NCBI GenBank assembly: GCA_964395765.1
Contig: CAYNCU010000148.1
Span: forward strand, 1 to 10,967
Direction of reading: 5' to 3'
DNA: 10,967 nt
Origin: DATDPY01 sp964395765
Lineage (GTDB): Bacteria > Bacteroidota > Bacteroidia > Cytophagales > Cyclobacteriaceae
Positions 1 to 6,833 of the stretch are shown here, piece by piece. The position numbers and the translations under genes were made by a program. Each line of letters begins with the position of its first letter. The stretch's first letter is position 1. Below the pieces are notes generated by a model. That model ran no database searches and was not told the origin of the DNA. It saw only the letters and a program-made list of their open reading frames with translations.

Positions 1-1146
1 AAAAATGATACCGTAAAATTTGACGGCGTCAAGATACGTGTTGGAGGGAATTTTGCACTCCAATATCAAATGCTGAGGGCCAGCAACAGCCCTACCGTTG
101 AAAATGCAGCCGATTCGATTGTAACCATCGGAAACGGTTTCAACCTGGCAACAGCCAACCTGAATATCGATGCACAGCTGGAAGACGGAGTAAGGGTTAA
201 TCTTACCACTTATCTTTCCTCCCGCCACCACGAAGATACCTGGGTAAAGGGCGGTTACATGCAGATTGACAAACTTGCCTTTCTTCATAATGATTTGATC
301 AATTCCATAATGAAGAATGCTACGATCAAGGTGGGCTATATGGATGTAAATTATGGTGACACGCATTTTCGCCGTACCGATAACGGTAATGCCATGTATA
401 ATCCCTTTGTAGGAAATTATATAATGGATGCCTTTACAACCGAACTGGCCGGTGAGGTTTATTATCACCCGGGAAGCTTTCTCAGCATGGTGGGTATTTC
501 AAATGGTGAATTAAGTGATGATATAACCAAAGTAGGTGTCAGGAAACCGAGCTTTTATGGCAAACTGGGATATGACAGCCAGATAAGTCCCGCAACAAGG
601 GTTCGACTGACCGGTTCCGTATATTATACTAACAGTTCCGCTGCCAACCATCTTTATTCAGGTGACCGCGCCGGCTCAAGATACTACCTGGTCCTGACAA
701 ACACGACCGATATTACGGCTACCCGTACAAGTGGCATGTGGGACCCGGGGTTTTCAGACAGGGTTACCGCCTTCGTGTTGAATCCTTTTATCAAGGTTCA
801 TGGTCTTGAATTATTCGGAAATATTGAAACGGCTCAGGGCCGCTCGGCTAAAGAAACTTCGGAAAGAAGGGTGAATCAACTGGGCATTGACGGTGTTTAC
901 AGGTTCCTTCCTGCCGAAAATGTTTTCGTTGGCGCCCGTTACAACAAGGTTACCGGCGCACTTGAACCCGGCATGACCGGTGAATATATCAACCGCGTTC
1001 AATTAAGCGCAGGCTGGTTTATGACAAAGAATATATTGGTTAAAGCGGAGTATGTGAATCAGAAATACAATGGCTTTTCCGATACCAGTATCTACCATGG
1101 TGGTGAATTCCACGGTGGAATGGTGGAAGCAGTCATTGGGTTTTAA
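1..1146 (+). CDS. Outer-membrane beta-barrel (porin-like) protein, 5'-truncated
   Basis: The reading frame is open from base 1 and ends at the TAA at 1144-1146, so at least 381 codons are present and the true start, with any signal peptide, lies upstream. An ATG at 70 is in frame, but the preceding 23 codons read as the same kind of protein (VKIRVGGNFALQYQ), so it is not the start. The protein is built of alternating polar and hydrophobic strands rich in Tyr, Gly, Asn and Thr, such as VRVNLTTYLSS, ATIKVGYMDVNYGD and NILVKAEYVNQKY. It ends in VIGF; a C-terminal Phe on a final strand is typical of outer-membrane barrels. A conserved-looking segment lies around 346-450 (GDTHFRRTDNGNAMYNPFVG). 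The likely role is a diffusion channel or other barrel in the outer membrane. The barrel call is inferred from composition and terminus, and the substrate is unknown. Confidence 0.62.
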   Translation, partial: KNDTVKFDGVKIRVGGNFALQYQMLRASNSPTVENAADSIVTIGNGFNLATANLNIDAQLEDGVRVNLTTYLSSRHHEDTWVKGGYMQIDKLAFLHNDLINSIMKNATIKVGYMDVNYGDTHFRRTDNGNAMYNPFVGNYIMDAFTTELAGEVYYHPGSFLSMVGISNGELSDDITKVGVRKPSFYGKLGYDSQISPATRVRLTGSVYYTNSSAANHLYSGDRAGSRYYLVLTNTTDITATRTSGMWDPGFSDRVTAFVLNPFIKVHGLELFGNIETAQGRSAKETSERRVNQLGIDGVYRFLPAENVFVGARYNKVTGALEPGMTGEYINRVQLSAGWFMTKNILVKAEYVNQKYNGFSDTSIYHGGEFHGGMVEAVIGF

Positions 1147-1168
1147 GGATAAGTGAAGTTGGGTATAG

Positions 1169-1198
1169 AAAGACGGGCATAAAAGCCCGTCTTTTTTT
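1169..1198 (+). terminator. Rho-independent terminator after the porin-like gene
   Basis: AAAGACGGGC (1169-1178) pairs perfectly with GCCCGTCTTT (1185-1194) around a six-base loop. The T tract runs to 1198. It begins 22 bases after the porin stop codon and separates that gene from the YceI-like gene. Confidence 0.9.
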
Positions 1199-1239
1199 AA
1201 CCAAATAAACAAAAATGATAAAATGAGACTTAATATTTT

Positions 1240-1890
1240 ATGACATCCTCTTTCCTCAATATTACCTTTTTAGTCAATTTTATTTTATTTCCCTGGTACA
1301 CTGGTTTTCCGGATAAAACTTTTCCGCCGGATGTCATCTATAAAAATTACCATGTGCAAATTGAAGAAGAAAGCCACCTGGTAATAAACGGTAATACCAA
1401 TATCAACTCCTTTTCATGCGGCTATAACGGCAATTTTTATAAAGATACCCTCACTGTAAACACCATAGCCAACGGGGATCATCTTAAGCTGCGTAATGCC
1501 CAGCTAAAGCTTAAAACCGCTTTATTCGATTGTCAGAATAAAATGATGAACCCCGATTTCCAGAATTTATTAAAAGCGGATGAATATCCGTACATCCTGA
1601 TTAAGGTGCTTTATATCAATAAAAACAGAAAAGATCTGGAGAATTACCTCGTCAGCAACAAAACCAATAATACCGTCCTGCTGAATGTTGAAATAACATT
1701 GGCCGGGCAAAAAAACACTTACCAAATACCGATTGATACGCAACAAATTCAGAATGACCGGTATTATTCCGGGCATCTTAATGTGGATATACGCGATTTT
1801 GGTTTAACCCCTCCCAAAAAAATGCTCGGCCTCGTAGTAGTGAACGAGATGGTAAGTATTGATTTCTTTGTTAAACTTACCCTGTTATAA
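1240..1890 (+). CDS. YceI-like secreted or periplasmic protein
   Basis: A 216-residue protein whose body matches the YceI-like lipocalin-fold pattern. It has an opening strand with SHLVINGNTNINSFSC (residues 45-60), a central block with LKTALFDCQNKMMNPDFQ (91-108) leading to LKADEYPYILIKV (111-123), and a closing DFGLTPPKKMLGLVVVNE (186-203) followed by a hydrophobic strand. YceI-family proteins bind isoprenoid-type lipids in known cases and are usually exported; binding here is inference. Residues 5-20 are hydrophobic and could be a signal peptide, but no Lys or Arg precedes them, which is unusual. ATG 1240 is the first start in this frame after the stop at 1231-1233. A one-base error in the T run at 1235-1238 could hide a longer start (see findings). 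It follows a terminator, so it probably has its own promoter, though none is clear. The S9 peptidase gene follows after 81 bases. Confidence 0.75.
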   Translation: MTSSFLNITFLVNFILFPWYTGFPDKTFPPDVIYKNYHVQIEEESHLVINGNTNINSFSCGYNGNFYKDTLTVNTIANGDHLKLRNAQLKLKTALFDCQNKMMNPDFQNLLKADEYPYILIKVLYINKNRKDLENYLVSNKTNNTVLLNVEITLAGQKNTYQIPIDTQQIQNDRYYSGHLNVDIRDFGLTPPKKMLGLVVVNEMVSIDFFVKLTLL

Positions 1891-1971
1891 TTTGATTTTT
1901 TTATCATTTCCTCAACATCTTTGATATAATTTATTTTAAGCGGAATCCGGGAACCAAAAAATACCGTTATA

Positions 1972-4338
1972 ATGAATTACATCAAATATCTTTTAATTCT
2001 TACCTCTCTGGCTATTTCATTCCCCAGTAAAAGCCAGCTATCCATTGAAAAAATAATGAAAGGAGAAGACTTTACCGGTTACTGGCCGGAAAATGTTTCC
2101 TGGTCGGAAGACGGTCGAAATATTTATTTCGATTGGAACCCGGAAATGAATGCGCAGGCATCCCTCTATAAAATTTCATTGGACAACCTTGTTCCCCAAA
2201 AGGTGGATGTTCAGGAGGAAAGATCACTTGACCCCGGCAATGGAAAATATAATAATGATTACACAAAAAAGGTTTTTTCGCGCGATGGCGATATTTTCCT
2301 ACTTGATATTAAAAGCCAACAAACTTCAAGGGTAACCAACACGGTCCTTTCGGAAAAAAATCCTTCTTTCAGCAACCGGGGAAAATCGATCGTCTATCAA
2401 TATGGTTATAATCTTTTCAGTTGGTCAATAAAGGATGGGACCCTTGAGCAGCTTACGGATTTTGAGCCGGGCGAAAAATCAAAAAAAGAAGAAGAAAGTC
2501 CACAGCAGGATTGGCTGAAGGAAGAGGAGTCATCACTTATTTTAGTTTTAAGAAAACGTCAGGCCGCCAGGGAAATCATCAAAGCGCATGATGATTCGTT
2601 GAAATTTAAAAGGCCGAAAGCTTTTTATCTTAAAGGCAGGGAGTTAAGGGATCTGGCCGTTAGTCCGGATGAAAGATTTGTTACCTTTAATTTATTAAAG
2701 CCTCCCGCGAATGAAAAGGTCACCCATGTCCCTGATTACGTAACGGAAAGTGCCTATACGGAAATGAAGAGCTCCCGCCCGAATGTCGGACGGCCGGAAA
2801 CGACTGCTGAATTCGGAATTTACGACCGCAGCAGGGATTCTGTATATTTTCTCGACACCAAACAGGTACCTGGCATTTATGACAAGCCGGATTTCCTTCG
2901 GGACTATGTTTCTCCGGACAGCACTTTTAATCCTGAATATAAGAACCCGAAGGAAGTGAATGTACTGGGCCCTGTTTATAATTCCACGGGTACGGAAGCC
3001 GTAGTGGTGATCCTTTCACTGGATAATAAAGATCGCTGGATCATGAAAATTGATCTTGTAAACGCCCGGTTAAAATTACTTGATCATCAGCGCGATGAAG
3101 CGTGGATCGGCGGGCCGGGAATTGTAGGATGGGATGCATCATTGGGAAACATCGGTTGGCTGAAAGACGACCGCACTCTCTGGTACCAGTCGGAAGTAAC
3201 CGGCTTCTCACAGCTGTATACAATAAATACGGAAACCGGTAATAAAAAGGCGATCACGACAGGGAATTACGAGATTTACAAGGTAAAATTATCCCGTTCC
3301 GGGAAATATTTTTACCTGCAGGCGGACAAAGAAAGCCCGTTCGATTACCAGTTTTACAGGGTCCCGGTGACCGGAGGAGATATGGTTAAAATTACGACAA
3401 TGACAGGTCGCAATGAGGTTTCTATGTCCCCTGATGAAAGTCAATTAGCGGTAATTTATTCTTACAGTAACAAGCCTCCGGAATTATACCTAATGCCTAA
3501 TAAACCTGGGGCAGCTATGCAAAAAATCACCTCTTCAACCACCCAGGAATTTCAATCGTACCTTTGGCGTGACCCGGAAATTATCAGTTTCAAAGCCCGC
3601 GACAGTGCTACCGTGTATGCCCGATTATATAAACCCGTGGCTCACACCGGCCGGGGACCCGGCGTGATCTTTGTGCATGGGGCAGGTTACCTTCATAATG
3701 TACACAAATGGTGGAGTGAGTATTTCAGGGAATATATGTTCAATAATTTTCTCTGCGATCATGGGTATACCGTCCTGGATATCGATTACCGGGGAAGTGC
3801 GGGTTACGGCAGAGACTGGAGAACGGCCATATACCGACATATGGGAGGTAAAGATCTTACGGACCAGGTGGACGGGGCCTGTTATTTAATCGGAAAACAA
3901 AATGTCGATTCTTCCAGGGTTGGAATCTATGGCGGATCCTATGGCGGCTTTATTACCCTGATGGCTATGTTTCGATACCCGGATGTTTTTAAATGCGGAG
4001 CAGCCCTGCGTTCAGTAACCGACTGGGCACATTATAATCACGGCTATACATCCAACATTCTTAACACACCTGTTGAAGACAGCCTGGCCTATATCAGAAG
4101 CTCTCCTATTTATTATGCTGATGGTCTGAAAGGGGAACTCCTCATGTTGCATGGCGTTGTTGATACGAATGTCCATTTCCAGGATATTGTGAGACTAACG
4201 CAGCGTTTGATAGAACTGGGAAAGACCAATTGGCATCTGGCTGTTTTTCCAATGGAAAGTCATGGATTCGTGGAAACTTCAAGTTGGGTTGATGAATATA
4301 AAAGGATATTTGATTTATTCGAACGGAACCTTAAATAA
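1972..4338 (+). CDS. Exported S9 family (prolyl oligopeptidase/DPP-like) serine peptidase
   Basis: A 788-residue protein. Residues 1-22 form a signal peptide (Lys5, hydrophobic core 7-17, likely cut near SKS-Q). Residues about 25-535 are an irregular beta-propeller with repeated turns such as SPDERFVTF (231), SRSGKYFYL (441) and SPDESQLAV (486). The C-terminal alpha/beta-hydrolase domain (about 545-788) holds the triad: Ser656 in GIYGGSYGGF, Asp731 in HGVVDTNVHFQD and His764 in MESHGF. HGAG at 569-572 and DYRGSAGYG at 605-613 are further family landmarks. All catalytic residues are present, so an active peptidase is expected, acting on short peptides in the periplasm or outside the cell. Length is in the normal range for S9 enzymes. 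A Lys/Glu-rich segment (about 165-215) interrupts the propeller. The subfamily is not resolved: it could be DPP4-like or acylaminoacyl-peptidase-like. No Shine-Dalgarno site is seen before ATG 1972. Confidence 0.93.
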   Translation: MNYIKYLLILTSLAISFPSKSQLSIEKIMKGEDFTGYWPENVSWSEDGRNIYFDWNPEMNAQASLYKISLDNLVPQKVDVQEERSLDPGNGKYNNDYTKKVFSRDGDIFLLDIKSQQTSRVTNTVLSEKNPSFSNRGKSIVYQYGYNLFSWSIKDGTLEQLTDFEPGEKSKKEEESPQQDWLKEEESSLILVLRKRQAAREIIKAHDDSLKFKRPKAFYLKGRELRDLAVSPDERFVTFNLLKPPANEKVTHVPDYVTESAYTEMKSSRPNVGRPETTAEFGIYDRSRDSVYFLDTKQVPGIYDKPDFLRDYVSPDSTFNPEYKNPKEVNVLGPVYNSTGTEAVVVILSLDNKDRWIMKIDLVNARLKLLDHQRDEAWIGGPGIVGWDASLGNIGWLKDDRTLWYQSEVTGFSQLYTINTETGNKKAITTGNYEIYKVKLSRSGKYFYLQADKESPFDYQFYRVPVTGGDMVKITTMTGRNEVSMSPDESQLAVIYSYSNKPPELYLMPNKPGAAMQKITSSTTQEFQSYLWRDPEIISFKARDSATVYARLYKPVAHTGRGPGVIFVHGAGYLHNVHKWWSEYFREYMFNNFLCDHGYTVLDIDYRGSAGYGRDWRTAIYRHMGGKDLTDQVDGACYLIGKQNVDSSRVGIYGGSYGGFITLMAMFRYPDVFKCGAALRSVTDWAHYNHGYTSNILNTPVEDSLAYIRSSPIYYADGLKGELLMLHGVVDTNVHFQDIVRLTQRLIELGKTNWHLAVFPMESHGFVETSSWVDEYKRIFDLFERNLK

Positions 4339-4351
4339 AAAGAAAGTTTGA

Positions 4352-4372
4352 AAATAGAGCATAATTCTATTT
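4352..4372 (+). terminator. Weak AT-rich hairpin after the S9 peptidase gene
   Basis: AAATAGA (4352-4358) pairs with TCTATTT (4366-4372) around a seven-base loop, 14 bases after the stop codon. The stem has one G-C pair and only a broken T tract follows, so a terminator function is possible but weakly supported. Confidence 0.3.
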
Positions 4373-4564
4373 ATTTGCTTTGTTGTAAAATAATTTCGCC
4401 GTTGACAAGATCGGAGGGATTTTTATATTTATTGTATAAAATAATTTTTGTTTATTATCTTGTGAACAAATCAGCGTCAGGCGGAAATAAATAAATAACG
4501 ATAACGGGAGATATCTGGAATTTTTTGCTTTTCAGGGATTAATTCTTAATCCGGTCCGCAAATT

Positions 4565-4604
4565 CCGAAGCTCTCTGATTCAGGAGCATAATCTTCCGGC
4601 TTTT
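4565..4604 (+). terminator. Bulged hairpin followed by a short T run, terminator- or attenuator-like
   Basis: GCTC-CTG (4570-4577, with T4574 bulged) pairs with CAGGAGC (4581-4587) around an ATT triloop. An outer arm CCGAA (4565-4569) can pair with TTCCGG (4594-4599) across a side bulge, and C plus TTTT follows at 4600-4604. It lies about 140 bases upstream of the first permease start. It may end the upstream transcript or act as a leader structure. Folding was judged by eye only. Confidence 0.35.
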
Positions 4605-4742
4605 ATATAATTGGTAATCCTTAGCTGCGGTAACCAATAAAACAAATTTAGAATACCCACTTCCGCTTAACCGGTCGGTGGTTTTTTATTGATGAAAAAA
4701 AGATTAAAAAAATAGATTAAAAACAGGGAAAAAGTTTGAACC

Positions 4743-6542
4743 ATGAAACATCAATCCTTCATTATCGGGCTTATTTTCAGCTTTCTGTTTTTGTTTCATT
4801 ATTCCGAAGGGAAAAACAGCGGCTCCACGGAACAACCGGAGTCATCCGTTAAAATATTATTCACCGGTAAAATTGAAAGCCTTCATAAAGAGCCGATCGC
4901 TGAAGTGTCTGTTAAAATCCTGGTCAATGGCATGGAGCAGCCCCTTTTGCTTAAAGAAGCGGATGAAAATTTACACACGCCGAATATATTCGCTCCGGAC
5001 AATGAAGTGGAGTCTTCCTCCAATGGAGAATACACGGCTATAGTATTTCTTCCTGCCAGTACCCTGGAAACCTCTGATTTTAAAATACACATCGAGAAAC
5101 CATCGTATGTCACAAAAGACATTGCCGTTAAAGGATTCTCCCGGATGAATGATAATCCCAATGAATATATACATTATGAAAATATATTTCCTCAACGGCA
5201 TGTCGGACCGGCATTTTTTATTTCGGCACTGGTTCTTATTTTAATTTATATCCTGATATCCCTGGATGTATTTCACCGGACCCTTGTGGCCCTCCTCGGC
5301 GCTTCCCTCCTTCTATTCATTAGCTATGTATTCGGTCATTTTGATAAAAGTTATTTCATTCTTTCCTTCGAGAATGCCAAGAACTATATCGATTTCAATG
5401 TAATATTCCTGTTGATGGGGATGATGCTCATAGTCGGCATCATGAAAAGAACCGGGCTTTTTCAGTGGATGGCCTATAAATCCTATCAGTTTGCCCGCGG
5501 TGAAGTATGGAAACTCTCGGTGATCCTGATGATTGTGACGGCTGTAGTTTCGGCCTTTCTCGACAACGTAACCACCATGTTACTTCTGACCCCGGTTTCT
5601 ATTGAAATAGCACTGGTGCTGGGAATCAGTCCCTGGTCACTCCTTATCCCCGAGGTGCTCGCTTCCAACCTGGGAGGAACGGCCACCCTGATCGGTGATC
5701 CGCCCAATATCATGATCGGTTCCTATGCCCATCTTACTTTTACCGATTTTCTGATTGAACTGACCCCTGTTGTGATTCTTGCTCTCCTGGCGCTGATACT
5801 AATGATGAAATTTGTATACGGCAAGGAATATAAAAGGGCCAAGTTATCCGACGAAAGAGTAGCCGAATTACTCAAGCGATTGCGGGAAGAATATAAGATC
5901 ACCAATCCCAAGCTGCTCAGGCATTCTCTTACCATTCTTAGCCTGGTGGTTTTACTTTTTGTTGTACACGGTGTTTTTCATATGGAACCCAGTATTCCCG
6001 CTCTTATCGGTGCAGCCGTTCTGATGATCATCGGCGTATTTATCGACAAGATAAATGTAGCCCATATGATTGAAAGGGAAGTGGAATGGCCTACACTGGT
6101 ATTCTTCATTATGCTTTATATTATCGTTGGTGCCGCCCAGGAAACCGGTTTGATCCAGATGATCGCAGAATGGGTAGCCAATATAAGCCATGGAAACCTG
6201 GTTATTGCCGTAATCATGATTATCTGGGTATCGGCTTTAGCCAGCGCCATCGTTGATAATATACCATTTACGGCCACTATGTTACCAATTGCGGCTTACC
6301 TGTCACAGGTAATTCCGGAAGCCAGCGACAATGTATTATGGTGGGCACTGGCCCTGGGAGCTTGTTTCGGGGGAAACGGTTCCCTGATCGGCGCATCTGC
6401 CAATGTGGTTACGGCCGGGCTGGCTGAAAAAGCAGGCCATTCGATCTCCTTTATGAAATTTCTTAAAATCGGATTCCCGGTCATGATTGTCACGATAATA
6501 ATTTCAACTTTATGGTTAATCTTGGTGACTCCTCACCTGTAA
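4743..6542 (+). CDS. P-protein-like (ArsB/NhaD, ion transporter superfamily) permease, copy 1, with extracytoplasmic N-terminal domain
   Basis: A 599-residue inner-membrane permease. Residues 1-22 are a signal peptide or first membrane segment. Residues 37-153 form a soluble domain, probably periplasmic, with a beta-sandwich-like start (KILFTGKIESLHKEPI, then VKILVNG) and GEYTAIVFLPA at 95-105. The membrane core starts near 155 and shows the two inverted-repeat signatures of this superfamily. They are FLDNVTTMLLLTP (272-284) with SNLGGTATLIGDPPN (308-322), and VDNIPFTATMLP (504-515) with GGNGSLIGASANVV (543-556). ISLDVFHRTLVALLGA (172-187) and these blocks resemble, from memory, the human melanosomal P protein OCA2. 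A charged cytoplasmic linker lies at about 360-393. Relatives move anions or exchange ions; arsenite, Na+/H+ or carboxylate transport cannot be told apart here. No ars or nha partner gene is nearby. A close paralogue follows after 291 bases. Confidence 0.88.
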   Translation: MKHQSFIIGLIFSFLFLFHYSEGKNSGSTEQPESSVKILFTGKIESLHKEPIAEVSVKILVNGMEQPLLLKEADENLHTPNIFAPDNEVESSSNGEYTAIVFLPASTLETSDFKIHIEKPSYVTKDIAVKGFSRMNDNPNEYIHYENIFPQRHVGPAFFISALVLILIYILISLDVFHRTLVALLGASLLLFISYVFGHFDKSYFILSFENAKNYIDFNVIFLLMGMMLIVGIMKRTGLFQWMAYKSYQFARGEVWKLSVILMIVTAVVSAFLDNVTTMLLLTPVSIEIALVLGISPWSLLIPEVLASNLGGTATLIGDPPNIMIGSYAHLTFTDFLIELTPVVILALLALILMMKFVYGKEYKRAKLSDERVAELLKRLREEYKITNPKLLRHSLTILSLVVLLFVVHGVFHMEPSIPALIGAAVLMIIGVFIDKINVAHMIEREVEWPTLVFFIMLYIIVGAAQETGLIQMIAEWVANISHGNLVIAVIMIIWVSALASAIVDNIPFTATMLPIAAYLSQVIPEASDNVLWWALALGACFGGNGSLIGASANVVTAGLAEKAGHSISFMKFLKIGFPVMIVTIIISTLWLILVTPHL

Positions 6543-6556
6543 TGCTACCATTCAGT

Positions 6557-6573
6557 TTATTCAGCCTGAATAA
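6557..6573 (+). repeat. 17-base near-perfect palindrome after permease copy 1
   Basis: TTATTCAG (6557-6564) and CTGAATAA (6566-6573) are exact inverted copies separated by one C, starting 14 bases after the stop codon. As RNA it could form a seven-pair stem with a GCC loop. No T tract follows, so it is not a classical terminator; it may be an operator or a 3'-end stabilising hairpin. Further palindromes follow (GGCCGGCC at 6582-6589, GTTATAAC at 6613-6620). Confidence 0.5.
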
Positions 6574-6833
6574 CGTTTAACGGCCGGCCTCTTTATCCGG
6601 TAATCGTAGCCGGTTATAACGGCAAGCCTTGATTATGAATTATTAAAATTCAGAGCATAATCGGGCAGTAATTTTAACAAAATAGCAAGGGTCTCCTGTT
6701 GCAGACGGGCTACATTATAATAAAAAATTAATCGTTTAAATATCTGTTATATTACTTTAAAAAGGTTTTAAATTGCAGGCAATTTTGCTGCCTTTGATTT
6801 AATGTATTTCGGAAGATATAACACGATTTAAAA

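Larger units (their letters stand above)
4339..4742 (+). other. 404-base gene-free spacer with several hairpins, possible structured leader of the permease gene
   Basis: No credible gene is seen on either strand. The AT-rich spacer contains four inverted repeats readable by eye. They are AAATAGA/TCTATTT (4352-4372), GGATTAA/TTAATCC with a TTC loop (4536-4552), a bulged compound stem (4565-4599), and ATTGGT/ACCAAT (4610-4638). The last three lie within about 100 bases and 105-205 bases before the permease start. No known riboswitch class was recognised. The spacer could be a long 5' leader, a small RNA, or degraded sequence. Confidence 0.4.

Noticed and set aside
2509..2529. DWLKEEE in the S9 peptidase as the double-Glu substrate motif of DPP4
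   Set aside because: It resembles the DPP4 DWxYEEE motif but sits in a highly charged helical insertion, not clearly in a propeller loop lining the active site; sequence alone does not support the assignment.
4402..4429. TTGACA followed 16 bases later by TATATT, a sigma70-like promoter
   Set aside because: The rest of the window points to Bacteroidota, whose primary sigma factor does not use this consensus; in AT-rich DNA the match is easily chance.
4659..4690. CCA-CCG/CGG-TGG imperfect stem followed by TTTTTT as a terminator
   Set aside because: The stem needs a three-base bulge and has only six pairs; too weak to call.
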